In this document: piece by piece, positions 1 through 12,490 of the stretch | Numbering within the stretch: position 1 is the stretch's first letter | Layout of the letters: the number at the start of each line of letters is the position of its first letter | DNA from: Melieria omissa | Lineage: Eukaryota; Arthropoda; Insecta; Diptera; Ulidiidae | NCBI GenBank assembly: GCA_963971225.1 | Contig: OZ020267.1 | Span: 120,583,891-120,647,890 of the forward strand | DNA length: 64,000 nt | Reading direction: 5' to 3' | Notes under the pieces: model-generated | Seen by the model: the letters and a program-made list of their open reading frames with translations, nothing else | Told to the model about the DNA's origin: nothing | Databases searched by the model: none | Program-made: the position numbers and the translations under genes

Positions 1-1880
1 CTGGTTGTACGCACTCTTGCTGAAGTCTGACAAAGCCCAAACACACCGGCACATTATAACTAAAACTACAAGAGAATGAAGTGATAAGTGGTTGCAGAGA
101 ACAAGCAAAAGGTGAACAAGTGGTTACGTTGTGCAAACGAACTTATTGTGGCACGTCTATACCGCAGCGATTAACTTACGGCGTGTCACACTAAGCCACG
201 AGCGGCGCTTTACGTGCTGCTCGGCCCGAGTGAAATTGGAGAAACACCGTAAAAGCGCCATAAAGTACATACTATACAACGCTGCCCTCTGTTTACCGTA
301 TGTACTATATGTGGCAATGCACCGGCAGCCACTACAACTCTCAGTTCTCTGAGCAACAATCACAATTTTGATACACTTTTCAACCATCCGACACAGTTTT
401 GCTGCCACTAGTCGAGTTTTTAATGCTTTTGGCGTGCGGAGGCCGGCAGGGTGGGCTGATCCTTTGTGCTGCAAAGTACGACAGAGTAGTGCTTGACGGA
501 GGCACACTGCACCACCCGATACAATGTCCTTTTGAGGTGCGTCCTGTGAACGCTTTAGAGCCGCGACACGACCGACGCGCGCGAAAGTCAAATTCAAACT
601 GTTTGTTTGGGCAATTAAGCCGCCGCTAGCAGGATGATGATTTCAAGCCAAATTGGAACGCACACTGGGAATATGGGAATTAGGCGACTGACATTCACTG
701 CGTATACGCAACTATAATTCGCATTAAATGCCCTTCACAGGCAACAACGCCCACACTGTCCAATTGCGTCCAGGGCATTCTTTTCAATTTATTTAAATAT
801 TTTATATTTATTTGCACTTTACTAAACATACGAAATAGTTTTTCGCATACACTGTGTTGGTATTATTTTTACATTTGCACCGGAAACTCGACGTTGAGTT
901 CTTCGCACTCGCGCTGATAAAGTCAGAATAATGGCAGTTTTATGCGCACACTGGAAAAAGCACGTCCGTTCGGTCTTTGATGTGAAAGTGGAATCTGCTG
1001 GCGAACAGAGCGAAATAGCCAAATGCAGGAATCATTTGCTGCCGCTGGCCGCACCGCGCGCCGAGCAGCTGCGTGCGCGAAATATGTACAGGGACCGGCA
1101 AGAAGTGATATCAGCTCGCAGACATTAGCCACCCTCACTTGTTCTGCTGGTTAGTGTCCGCATTTCTCTATCGTAGTCGTTGCTACGGTTGCTACTGCTG
1201 TTGCTGCTCTCCTGTTGCCGCTTGTTGCTGTTACTGACTGCGCGCTTAACTGGAACTGAGAAGGCAAGGCGGCGGCATGCCTTACTCACCAATTGCTGGT
1301 ATCCTTTATCAGTTAGTTAGAGGCCTGAGCTTTATTTATTGTACATAACTCAGGGGCAATGGGTTTTAGATCCCTAAGATAAGTGAAGACAAATCGGGTG
1401 ATGCGACAAGAGTTATGATGGCAAAAACTTGTTGGGTTCTGCACGAGGTCTGTTGCCACAAGTGTATAGTTAATATCTGATGGGATTACTTTGAAGGAGA
1501 CACAATAGATATTCATTTAATAAAAAACACAAAATTCGCGATACTTTTTCAACAAACTTCGTATATTTACATACATATGTACTATATATAAAAATCAACT
1601 GCGGATTTGAATAACTTTATTTTGGTTTTGTCCGCCTTAAATCATAAGAGGTTAAAAAAGTGAAAATGAAATATCTTCGAAATTTAAGTCGCACAACCTT
1701 GAAATTAGACATGAAGCTATCACTTCATTTTATGGGCATTGAACATTAGCTCTTTTTGCGACCCAATTTGTCGATTTTGCCAGTTTAACTTTAATTCATT
1801 GTTATTACATTCAACACAGTTTTTTTAATTTAATTGCATTTTGCGAAAATTTGAGGCATCAGACAAAACAATGAATTTAC
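1..1880. other. No gene recognised; moderately GC-rich flank
   Basis: I see no reading frame with recognisable protein similarity. About 130-1270 is richer in GC and CpG than most of the window and ends in a CTG/TTG-rich run (about 1186-1245) whose reverse complement is CAA/CAG-rich, as is common in fly 5' leaders. It could be a promoter or untranslated exon of a gene lying outside the window, but nothing proves this. From about 1290 the sequence becomes ordinary AT-rich spacer. Confidence 0.4.
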
Positions 1881-1889
1881 ATTTAGTTT

Positions 1890-1985
1890 GAGGATATTAT
1901 AAAGTTCTCAAGGAAAGTTCAACAGATTTGACTGACTTTCACAGCAATTCCGTGTCGTCTTACAGTGTGCATTATAATGGCGTGA
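1890..1985. repeat. Dispersed repeat, copy 1 (second copy at 12413-12490)
   Basis: A stretch that begins GAGGATATTATAAA and includes ACAGTGTGCA recurs in the same order and direction at 12413-12490, with scattered substitutions and a deletion. The second copy follows directly on a LINE 3' end, so the repeat may be a LINE or SINE tail. No ends or target duplication could be fixed. Confidence 0.45.
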
Positions 1986-2019
1986 AGTTACAATCAAATC
2001 AATTTTAGGTGGTACGATG

Positions 2020-5000
2020 CACAGTGTTGCGAGTTCATATAGCGGAGTGACAAAAATAGAAAGAGTGCATAAATGAAATGAATTAAATAAAATAAATAAA
2101 TTTTGGTATACAGTTATTGTATGAGTAAAGAACTTACTGTTCTTCTGTTTGTTCAATGAAATCGGACCAAAACTTCGACCACCTACTTTCGTAATTGAAA
2201 ATAAAACCTCGATGAATTGCTCCACAGCTCCTCAGAAGTTGCTCTTAGGAGGTTAAATTCTTAGATTGACCTCACTAATTTTTCCTCCTAAATATTTCTT
2301 TCCACCATACCTACCCCCTATTTCTAACCTTTCATGAGGCTCCCATACAACATTATCGTTTTTAGAAAGTGGGCTCCCTCTGCTCTCAGGTTGGTCCCAG
2401 GCGCACCATATGTAAGACTGAACCCCATTAATTTTCCCTTTCGAATGTTTTTTTATACACTCCTAACCGCTATATCCAACTCTTAAGGTGTAATACTTGT
2501 AATAACAAAATATCAAACAATGTCGAAAGTGATAACAAGTGTTTTTTTTAATCACCTTTAAAATTCACTTGTTTTCTTTGTTTCCTTATCTTCATAACGG
2601 TACTACAAATGAATGAATGAATGTATGAATTAATTAATGCCAAAGCAGAATTTACTTTTGCCGCCATTTGCAAAAGTTATAACATCCACCGTGTACTTTT
2701 GTATATTATAAGTCTTTTAAGCAAATTCTTAAAAACATTTTAAAAGATGAAAAGACTAAAGATTTTGAGTATAAGTTAGCTAAATATTTTGATTTGATAT
2801 ACATATGTATACCGTATGTATACAATTTGTGTAATCAATTATCAATAAGTATCACAAGTTGAAATACACAAAACACAAACTGGCATAACCAAAAAAAACT
2901 CTTCTAAGTATCTAACTTAACCAGGACCGTCCGCAGTCTGATCCGCCAGCTTGCGTGCACCTAAAAACAAAAGTATTTTCTAGACTAACTTTAAGCCGCT
3001 GAACACTCCGTTCGAGGGATAAATAGATTGCCCGAATCAGATAAGATTTGGTGAAGTTACTGATGGTGAAAGTTTAAAAATAGTGAATTTTTTGAGCATT
3101 AAGCTCGCGAATGTGATTTACCCTGTACGCACCCTACTAACCCTGCCATGTTGTTAGTACTACTCCCGGATAATTAAATCCAACCTAGCTGCCTGGTGTC
3201 TAATATTTTCATCAAATTGTTTACATACTCCAAGTATTTGATAATTATTTATCTTTTAGCTTACTTCTTTGTAAGAAATACCACACTTCTCTATTCAGAA
3301 TTATTGTGTAAAAATGCAAACCGGCAAAACTGGGGGATTTAATATGGTAATCAACCCCCTCTACCCAATATCCAAACATTCCTTGCGAGGGTGTGTTAAG
3401 TTGGTTACAAAATTGACAATATCAAATAATCTATGGTTATTGAAATGTTATAAGTAGTTTCCACCCTCTACTATTCGAGACCGATGCAAAGAGGGTGTGT
3501 TGAATGAAAAAAAAAACATCCCTCAAATTCAGGCCGAAAGAAGTGCAAGAAGCTCGGAGCACCGTCGTGAAATTCCTTTGCATTGCAGAATTATGATCCA
3601 GTGTCGTATCGAATGTTGTTATTGCACGGCGCAACGAATTGATCACAAAAGGCGGCAAGGCGCTCACTGATTTACAACTCACGGAGGTCACGCGAAGTGC
3701 CCCAATTCGTGTGGGACTTCGACATTGCTGCCTTTTTAATTAATTTTAATAAACCCATTTGCTAGCGCTTTGTCACACCAAGAGGTCCGCCACCGCTCTG
3801 CCTGAACGAAAATGCAATTAGCGCGCCCTCGAGCTCCAACTCGAGCCAGTGCAAAAATGCTAAAAATTTTAAATCAACATGGAATGCTGCGGCGCTTCAC
3901 AAGTGGTATGGCTGGGGAAAAAGCTGTGGCAGGCTGATCGCATTGTTGCGCAACACCATGGAAATTATTCGTATTCTGCACATTCCGCATGTAGAATTTT
4001 TATGAATCGACGAGAACATGTCACAATTTCGCTGCTGCTAGAGCACAGTTCGCAGTGCGTGCATGTCCTCATATTGTGCGTCTATATGAAAGTATTTAGG
4101 TTTAAAATTATTTATGTATAGGTATATACATATGTTTGTGTGCGCAGTGTTGTGTACATGTAGCTGTATGTTTGTGTGGCTTGGACTTGAAAGAAATTCG
4201 CCATTTGCCGATTAAAGTGAGACCATTGAAACTAGAGTTGACTGAGAAAGCGACGGACAGAAATCAAGAGGCGCCCTGCTTGAAGGCACTTCGATAAAAA
4301 GGAATTCATGTCACACACCAGAGGCGTAGCCAAAATTTCAGTAAAGACGTATTTCAGAAAAAATTATTTCAGCCTTCGAAGCCTGCGCAGAACACCGAAA
4401 TTATTCGTTCAAACGAAGTTTTTTTTTTAGGGATTTCCGTTTATGTAGCCCTACCAGACAGCATCGTAATGAAGGGCATTCCCGCCTACTTCATTGAAAA
4501 TTTAGGGTCCTAATTTTTTCGAAATGCCCTCTTTTTTTAGATTTCTAATATTCTCCTTTACTTAGACTTTTGATGATGAAATATTGCAAGCCTTATTACA
4601 AGACAATATGTTTTGTTTTTCTTTATTACTGATAGATATTTCAATGTATCATGTTACGATAAATTAACTGAATATTTTGTTGAAATGCATATAAATATGT
4701 ATTGTTTAAAAAAGGACACATATTTTTTTTAATTCATTTTGGCAGTCATTTCTTCTGTTGGCATTTTATGTCAATCAGGTAGGTTAAGTAGGGTATAGTG
4801 CAGCTTTCACGTGCTCCAGAATAAAATTCAAATTATTTCCTATTTTAATTTTCAGAATTAGGAAATGATGAATATTCCAAAAATGTTTTAGATACAAGCG
4901 GAAATTTCAAGCCCAATATATTTCAAACCGAAAAAAGTATGTATGCAATTATTTACTCCAAATATTTTTGAACTTGAGTCAAAAAGAATTTAATACGAGG

Positions 5001-6350
5001 ATCTATGCTAATTATCGCCATATCGAGGTCACTATTTCTCAGCTGCGTTGGACCGTAAGTGCGAGGCAACGCTTAACCCCTATTCTCTTCCGTAGCTAAC
5101 AACAATCTATATTATTGTTAAAAAATAAATATTTTAAGAGTAAAATTACCTATAAAAAAATCTTTTTTAGGTCAAACTATGCTAGGAATATGCCCTTGCG
5201 GAACTGAAAAGTGTTGCCGATCTTGATGTATCGCTTCCTAAAGGGAGTTTGTTAAATTTGTTAATTAATAGTTTAAGTTGAAGTTGTATTCTTCATTTGT
5301 ATTATTTGTATCCTTTAGACAGTAAGATCATTATGTTCATTGGCTTACTTAATGAATAAATTTAAAATAAAAGAATGCTTAAATAAAATAAATAAATGCT
5401 TAAAATAAAAGAATGCTCGCGATGATACTGGAAATTTTGAGTGCAATTACAATGTGCGAGAACGATCTATGCACCAAGAAAACAAGTATAAAAGGCAGCC
5501 AGGTACAGCGCAGAGGGGAGAGTTTGGTACAAGCGAATTCAATACAGGTGACCTCGTTGAATGAGCTGATTTGGTTTTGTTTCATTTTTGAAAAAGTCTA
5601 GACTGTCAAAATGGTTGTTTTTGGTTGGTGGTTTGGTTTGATCAAGTCGCACAAACCCGACAAGAAAATACGTGGGAATTTTGTTGTCGCCCTGACGCGG
5701 CCACCTTTATTAATGCGCCTTGGATGCAACACGGGTTAGTGCAATGAGTAACAAGTGTAGAAAGAGTAAAATGGTAGAATTGTAAATAAATTTACTGCTA
5801 GTTTGAGCTGCGTTAGAGAATTGTAGTGTGAGTTATGTTATGTGAGTTAGTTATTTTTTTTAGCACAATCCAGAGAAACGAATAAGCCTGCGTTGAGGTG
5901 GCCGAAAAACTGAACTGAAAACTGAATTTTGCGCCGGAGTGTAGCTTTTTTCGGAAATACTGGGGTTTTTAAAGATTAATATAAGTTTTTTGAGTGATGA
6001 GGAGTGATTCTATTCCTTATCTGAGCTCCTGTCGTCAAAACACGAACATTCGTTCGTAGCTTTAACTCAACACCTCAATTCCAATGCAATAATGCGATAT
6101 TTTCCTAACAAAAATGCGAAAATTACATTTCTGTCGGAAACATTAAAAAGCTGCAATTATGAAAGTGGGAAAGGCGAATAAATGACTGCCAGTAGAGAAT
6201 GCTGTTTGATCAGCACCATAACGTCGTGTGTCTGTACACAAAAAAAAATCTAATATCATCCTGAATTGTATCCCAGTAGAGCAACACTCATACATGCTCC
6301 ACGTGCATATAAGTTTACGTCTGCGCTTACACACGTACATACATAAGTAT
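2020..6350. other. AT-rich spacer without recognisable genes
   Basis: Only short chance reading frames were found. At about 4321 the string CAGAGGCGTAGCCA resembles the end of some DNA transposons, but I found no matching second end. At 5367-5415 a short unit (AAAATAAAAGAATGCT) appears twice next to A/T-rich simple sequence. About 3780-4300 has more CpG than its surroundings. I can assign no function. Confidence 0.35.
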
Positions 6351-6355
6351 GTATA

Positions 6356-6946
6356 GGGTGTTTTTTTTAGAGGTATAGAACTTCGAATTGAAATAAAACA
6401 CAAGAAAATCGTTTTAATGTCCATCAATTTGGCTTTATTGGAAGGATAATTTTATGCCATTAATGTTTAAATATGATTTCGGGCATGTGGCCGCCGCGGC
6501 TGGCTCGAATAAAGCCAATTCTACAGGTCAAATTTTCAACCAGCTCCAATTGCTGTGCACGGTGGCGAATCGATTCATTCGGGTCCTCTTCAACATTTTG
6601 CTCTACAGCGGCAATTGTTTCTTCGGTGCGCACTGTTCGACGTCTCTGCGGATGCGTATTATCATTTAGAGTAAACATAGTGCGAAAACGACCCATGGTT
6701 AACCGAATTAATTGTTCTGATGGACGATGTCGACCATAAAATGGACGGAGCTTGCGGTAAACTTCGCGAACTGAACCATTATTTTCGAAATAAATTTGCA
6801 CGATTTGCAAGCGTTGTTCTTTTGTCAACCTGTTCATGATGAAATGGCAAACCAAACTGAACATAAATGACATTAGAGTTGCCAGATTTGACCACAAAAT
6901 GCCAGTTTTATCTCTATTCGAAAAACAAACCTCAAAAAAAACACCC
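6356..6946 (-). mobile_element. Internally deleted Tc1/mariner-type element with TA flanks
   Basis: The ends are inverted repeats that begin GGGTGTTTTTTTT on both sides, flanked by TA (6354-6355 and 6947-6948), as expected for the IS630/Tc1/mariner superfamily. At 591 bp it is far shorter than an autonomous copy, and one reading frame on the minus strand fills most of it (see the CDS entry). It looks like a non-autonomous deletion derivative. Confidence 0.8.
6460..6837 (-). pseudogene. Fused, internally deleted transposase, 125 codons
   Basis: The protein starts MNRLTKEQRLQIVQIYFENN. This is the N-terminal helix-turn-helix (DUF4817-like) of a transposase family common in insects. After about 98 residues of N-terminal sequence (to ...SIRHRAQQLEL) the frame passes straight to the usual C-terminus of the same family (IRASRGGHMPEIIFKH, then stop). 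The whole DDE catalytic core is therefore missing, but the frame stays open. I chose the ATG at 6837 because family members begin at this methionine; upstream in-frame residues lack similarity. It probably cannot catalyse transposition. It could still bind element ends, but this is only inference. Confidence 0.75.
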
Positions 6947-8237
6947 TATATATATGCCTGGACAACACAACTTGGCCGCACGAGCTTCCATCAGTGCCCC
7001 GCACCCATCGACCGCAATGATGTGTGATTACAAAATGCCACTTTCTCCTTTCGACTTTGATAAATATTGTAATTAGTAGATTAGATAACACAATACTTTA
7101 TCATGCAACAAAGCCACTTATTGTGCGATGCCACGGTCTGTCGCGTCGAGGTGCAGTCACTTCATTTTTGGCAGTTTTGGGTCAAACGCATTATGTACCG
7201 TGTAATAATAAATTGAAATGAAGCCCACATATAGATGCAGACAAAACTGTCGACAGGTGTCCAAATTTCGCACGACTGAATTTGGCTTTTGTCATTGTTC
7301 CAGCAGCCTGCAGTTAAATTCACGGAAATCTTCGGTACAGAAGATCCTGAAAATCATATTGCAAGAACCGTCTTTCCTTGAATAGATATAACTAAACAGA
7401 TGTAAATATAATTAAATTCATCTAGGACAGCTTTTCTCATGTTGTTGATTATTCTGCGCTGCCCTCAGATTGCTATGCGCTCCTCAATGTTCCGACAAAC
7501 TCTTCCCAATATCGACCTGCAGGTTTCCTTTTCGGCCAACGACACCGATTAATGCGCACAGATGGCCGGCGGATTCTAGGCAATGGCGCATTTGTGCCAT
7601 CAGTGACGCAATTACACCAACCACTGGGGTTTTAATTATTAAACCGTTAGCCCGAGTAAGCGATGACGTTGCTCTTTTTTAAATCAAGGCAGTCGCGCTG
7701 TTACAGGTAAATCAGGTTAAATGATGCAATGTTGGTAAACACATTAACCGAAGAGCGTTGAACTTTGTGAACTTTGCTCGTGTGTACGGCGTTAACTTGG
7801 CGTTGGTTTCATTAGCCGCAGAAAGGACATGGCTGCGCGCGAAGAGTATTAAATTACGGAAAGGCATAGCCAGAATGAAGTCAAGTAGATCCTTGCCCTC
7901 AAAAGTAGAAACACCAAGGTGTGTATATATTTGTCTATCTTGAAACGTATTAACGAATTCAAACGGCTTTTAGTGAGACTAGTTTATCGAAAACGGTAAA
8001 CATATCACAAGGCAACTTAGATAATACGATATTTGAATAATGAACTAAAAATATCTGAGGTTTGTTTTGCTACACAAGAGCTATATAAAATCCCGTAAGA
8101 CACTCCCTAAGAGTAAGTACTATTTTGAAAATGTTTTAAGATTAATAAAATATTGCATATTTTAAGGACCTTTTAAGTAAATCATTGACAAGTGGCTGAA
8201 AAGTGTTGAAATTGGCATGAGTACATTTTTTGTATTA
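6947..8237. other. Spacer, no gene recognised
   Basis: This stretch holds short reading frames only (for example 7470-7682 and 7758-7943), with no recognisable domains, splice pattern or repeats. It separates two DNA transposons. Confidence 0.35.
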
Positions 8238-9142
8238 CAGTGGACGTCCAGTATAACGAACTTCCCATTTAACGAATTTTCGATTTAACGTACGACCACA
8301 TTTTTTCCATTGATGGTTCTATATTACGAAATTCGCTATTCGATATAACGAATATTTATGTTGTTTTTGTTGTTTGTTGTTTTTATTCACATTCTTTAAA
8401 ATAACAATGAATATTTGGTTTCGTCAAGTGAACGGTACCGCAATTGTTTTTGTTACGTTAAAAATTTCAAATTTACGTCAAGTTACCAACATTTTCAAAT
8501 TCTGTTTGTATACATTGCTGATAATTTTCACAGGATTTGTTTTGAGTTCGGTCGGCTTTTTTCTTTTACAAACTAAAATTTCAATAATCAATCAAGAGAA
8601 ATTGCCAAACAGAAAAGTTTACTTGCGGTAAAGAGGCAATCGCGCATCGAAGACATTTTCACTGTACACACAAAGCCATATTTTTATTTTGAAAATGCTG
8701 GAATAAAACAAGATGTTTGTTTAACCTCTTGTCTGTCCTTTGTTCAAAATTGCAATCGCTGTCCTTTGGGGTCAGAATGGCCCTAATCAAACGGTTAAAT
8801 AATTTACTGACAAAACATTAAGAAATGTTACACATAAATCACGAAAGAAAAAGGGAAAGCTCTGAAAAGTGTTTTTCTCGATTTGTTATTGGGTTGTAAG
8901 CGCGATGAACGCTAAATAACACAAGTAGACGACCGCACAAAGCCGCTCAATCGTTTTTTTAATTCCGCCTGGGGCCAAATAGACCCCAAGGGACAGGCAG
9001 AAGGTTAAAAACTGAATATGTGAGACTTATTTCTTTAAGGAGAATGGTTTAAAACAAAAACAAAATTCGTTCGATTTAACGAATTTTTAGATTTAACAAA
9101 TTGGGGTTACAACATAAGATTCGTTATATTGGACGTCCACAG
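8238..9142. mobile_element. Pogo/Tigger-like DNA element, TA-flanked, with nested insertion
   Basis: The left end begins CAGTGGACGTCCAGTATAAC and the right end is its imperfect inverse (TTATATTGGACGTCCACAG). The flanks are TA (8236-8237, 9143-9144). Repeats of the string AACGAA near the ends, all tied to GGACGTCC, are typical of pogo/Tigger elements as I know them. About 600 bp is element sequence and the rest is a nested TTAA-flanked insertion. No intact transposase is present; a short frame near 8600-8660 (AVKRQSRIEDIFT) recalls transposase C-termini, but weakly. Confidence 0.75.
8725..9004. mobile_element. TTAA-flanked (piggyBac-type) MITE nested in pogo element
   Basis: This 280-bp element lies between TTAA at 8721-8724 and TTAA at 9005-9008. 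Its ends are inverted: CCTCTTGTCTGTCC on the left, and CCTTCTGCCTGTCC reading inward from the right. Just inside, the left arm has TTTGGGGTC and the right arm its inverse (GACCCCAAG). A perfect TTAA target duplication is the hallmark of the piggyBac superfamily. No coding sequence is seen. It inserted after the surrounding pogo element did. Confidence 0.8.
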
Positions 9143-9879
9143 TATTTCGATGCGAATGTGTATTCCGCCAAAAATGTTGCCTCAATTGTATTGCATGATG
9201 TTTATTCTTAAGATATTCATATAACTTGTAACTTGATTTATGACACATCTGTACAATTTTCGCCATCAGAAGAAACGCCTTGAAATTTGATATTTTCCAA
9301 CTTTGAAACCTTATTTCCACGCCAATTTAGCAAACGCATAAATCTTGTTTTCGTTGTCTATCACACTGGACAACAGCATGTCTGTTGCATGAAAATTGTT
9401 ACATGAATCTGAAATGTTTTTCCACTCTGTTTTCAAAACCATATTCCGTTTTTATGTAACAGCTCTAGTTTTCGCAAAAAATGGGCGTGTCACTTTTTCG
9501 AATTTTCCTCGACTTAATTCTGTAATTGACTGACTGTAATTTCTGAACTAATAATCCTATCGACATGATTTATGATATTATTTTATTATTAAACAGTGTT
9601 ACAAAGGCTGCAATATTTAAATTAATCACTTATACTAACATTGTTTAATAAAGTTACATTCTATAGTTCAGAGAACTAGTGGCGAATGCAGTTGATACAC
9701 AGATATCATACATGGGGTCTTAGTTTCTAATATGAATAACAAAGGAAACAAAACATAGTATGAAAATAACGTTGTAATGTGCGGAAACAAGAATAATGCG
9801 ATATAAACAATAATTGAGAAATCCTTAATGAATTCCAGAAATATAAGCAGCAGATTTGGGGTTTTATAGTAATAAGGGA

Positions 9880-10440
9880 ATCTAATTCCCCATAATTAAA
9901 TTTGAAAAACTACAAAAAACCACCAATGGTAGATTGTTATACAGTCTAGGGGCTACGGAGCAGTATGCGTGCAGAAAATGTTGTGTATTATGCGGTGGAA
10001 GCAGGGTTTTGTTAAGTTTATTAACTCTCAGGTTGTAGTTTACATTGTTTACAAATGGCGATAAACCACGTTTATCAAACAACATTTTTAGAACTTTATA
10101 AAAGTATAAGTGTTTGAGTGGAAGAATTGTAAGACCTTTGAATAGTTGGAAGCTATTGTCAAGACGACTTTTACTGCACATAATTCGAACAAGGTGTTTT
10201 TGGGAGTTAAGCAACGGGGAGATTTTATTATTGTGCGTACCACCCTAGCAAGCTAGCCCATATTCTAGCTTTGAGTGCAAGATACCATAATATACACACA
10301 AAAATTTTTTAAAACATTGCGTATCGTTTAAGTGCGGTAGTGTGATCGACCAGGTCATTTTCGAGTCTAACAAAACACCAAGATATTTAAAGATTTGACA
10401 CATTCAATAGGAAAACATTTTTTCAATTCAAAAATATTTA
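9880..10440 (-). mobile_element. Non-LTR retrotransposon fragment, RT C-terminal end
   Basis: Minus-strand frames read KYLGVLLDSKMTW near 10365-10400, then LNSQKHLVRIMCSKSRLDN and, further on, LPPHNTQHFLHAYCSVAPRL down to about 9882. This order is the thumb and C-terminal part of a jockey/CR1-like reverse transcriptase. The reading frame is broken between the pieces, and everything upstream of the thumb is missing. It is a dead, 5'-truncated copy. Confidence 0.65.
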
Positions 10441-10483
10441 TTACATGACAATAGTCACGGAAAAAAATTATTATTGGGAATAG

Positions 10484-11092
10484 TTAGAAAGATCCTTCGC
10501 CCACAAAGAGTTTACTCTGACAGCATTCCTCGACATTGAATGCTAACGTGTCGTTAGTTCCACAATCGGACACACTCGCATCAAGCGTACGGTCAAGAGG
10601 GGCACGCAGCAAGCGGTGCGCTCTCTTCTCTGATCTGGAACTTGGCAGTGAACACTTCACTTCATCGACTTGACCATACTGGTTGCAGAATTGTGCATAT
10701 GCGGATGACATTGAGATACCAGGTGTATGCATAAGTTTTTGCCGGTTTTTTTTTTTCTTCCCCATTGCTTGTAAACGTCTACTAATCGTTTCTTGTGACA
10801 CATTTAATGCTGTTGCCAATTGCTGTTTAGTTTGAGTCGGGTCTTCATCCAGTAACGCCTGCAAGTCCTCATCTTCGCACTTTTGTGGTCTTCCAGAGCA
10901 CGCGCCATCTTTGACATCAAAATCACCACTTTTAAACTGTCGAAACCATGTTTCACATGTTCTGATAGATGGGGCGTGTTCACCATATGTTTCTACCAGC
11001 AATCGATGACTTTCCGCAGCCTTTTTCTTTTGGTTAAACAAGAAAAGTAAGGCGTGCCGCAAATGCTCTCTTTCAGGCACAAACGTCGACAT
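10484..11092 (-). pseudogene. Mariner transposase N-terminus with unrelated tail
   Basis: From the ATG at 11092 the frame reads MSTFVPEREHLRHALLFLFN, followed by the two mariner DNA-binding motifs (TCETWFRQFKSGDFDVKD; SGRPQKCEDEDLQALLDEDP) and a second helix-turn-helix (VSQETISRRLQAMGK). After about 115 residues mariner similarity stops and a roughly 85-residue tail with no mariner signature follows to 10484. The DDD catalytic domain is absent. A full mariner transposase is about 345 residues, so this is a truncated or chimeric relic. Clear mariner terminal repeats were not found. Confidence 0.75.
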
Positions 11093-11179
11093 GCTCACTA
11101 AACGACACAACACAAACGCTGTTGTTCAGCAGACTGAACTCGTGTGTGTTCGTAGGTTAATGTTAGATAAACAAAACTG

Positions 11180-12412
11180 ACATAGTGTCAAATGCATCCG
11201 CAGCGGACAATACGATAGCAACGCTTCTCAGTAAAACCGGCAAGGACTTATGCATACACCTGGTAAGTGCCTCCGATATATATTTCTCTACCCTTTCTGA
11301 GAAACTCAATTATGGACTTGGAATTCTACAGTTCGTACTACATAAACTGAACGGCGTTACACTTAGTCTTAGCAATAATGTTAGGTATTTAGAATGGAGG
11401 GCTAACATTACTGAAAGGGTATGGAAAGCCTCATGTGCCCTTTATTGCTGTAAATAAGAACTTCAACCCCGAATCATGTCCTACATGCGAAATGCTCTGC
11501 AGTCAGGCTTAACGCGATTTCCCGCTAGGCAAAACTGGATCTTGATCATTACAGGATTCTTATTCAAGACTGTTCGGTACCAAATGTCATCGATCACATC
11601 TGCACCCCACTCAGTTTGACCACGGATTCACTGTCCGTATCCCTAGTAGAGAAGAATTGACCGATGGCGAGATATCCACCGGAAATCCCATCAAAGTCGA
11701 CATCGACAGCTCCAAATTGGCAAACAAGGTTGGCTGTGGGTTCTTCTGTAACTTTTTCTCTCCTTCTGTCTGTCTGACCACTGTAGGAAGGGAGAAGTAA
11801 TGGCCATTTAACTGGCTTCAAACCGGCTTATCCGCGAGAACGCGCATAGGACGTATTTTTACATATATTCGGACAGTCGGCCCGCTGGGGCGAGCAATTC
11901 CTCCAGGCTGGTCTTGGACTGCCGAAATTCCTTCAGCCACTATGGTCTGAGGAACAGACCTTCAACATCTCCCGATTAACTTGGCCTTCCTATAACATGA
12001 AACGGACTACCACATGTTTAATCTCACCTGTCACTTATTAAGCACAACGATCTCAGTGCTCACGGGTCACTGTCTTATGAGTAAGCATGCGGAAAGACTG
12101 AGACTGGAATCCAACGACTACTGTCGAGGTTGCGGCTCCGAGGAGGAGGAGACCGTTCTCCACCTGTTTTGTCGGTGTCCTTCATACGCCAGAAGAAGAC
12201 TTTATTCTCTCGGCTCACCTTTCTTCACTAGCCTAACCGAACTATCGCCTCTGAATGTCAGAGATACAGCCATAACGGAATCTTCATGATTCCCAGCGAG
12301 AGAGAGTAAGAGAGAGTCGCACCATCCACTGTGGTATCACAATGAGCGATAAGATATACTTAAGTGAGCTTCTCACGAAGAATGCTGCCACTCCAACCTA
12401 ACCTAAGCTAGA
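11180..12412 (+). mobile_element. Degraded LINE with RNase H (I/LOA-type), 3' part
   Basis: Plus-strand fragments in order are: the RT thumb (LNGVTLSLSNNVRYLEWRAN then ITERVWKASCALYCCK, about 11340-11455); RNase H start (IPSREELTDGEIS, then VDIDSSKLANKVGCG, about 11640-11745); and the C-terminal zinc-knuckle-like end (NDYCRGCGSEEEETVLHLFC, RCPSYARRRLYSLGSPFFTS, about 12110-12240). It ends in a CCTAACCTAA-like 3' tail at about 12395-12412. Several frameshifts separate the parts. Possession of RNase H points to the I/LOA group of LINEs. Confidence 0.7.
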
Positions 12413-12490
12413 GGATATTATAAAATTCCTAAGGAAGTTCGACAGATTTGTTGTTTTACAGTGTGCACTGCAATGCCATGGAATTATTAT
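12413..12490. repeat. Dispersed repeat, copy 2
   Basis: This begins GAGGATATTATAAA and is the partner of 1890-1985, in the same direction, with about three quarters of positions matching by eye. It lies immediately downstream of the LINE 3' end. Confidence 0.45.

Noticed and set aside
1186..1245. Polyglutamine-coding exon on the minus strand
   Set aside because: The CAA/CAG-rich run is not in a long open frame and has stops near it; it is more like untranslated sequence.
8374..8631. 85-codon hydrophobic frame as a membrane protein
   Set aside because: It lies inside a TA-flanked pogo-like element, has no supporting features, and its hydrophobicity comes from T-rich sequence.
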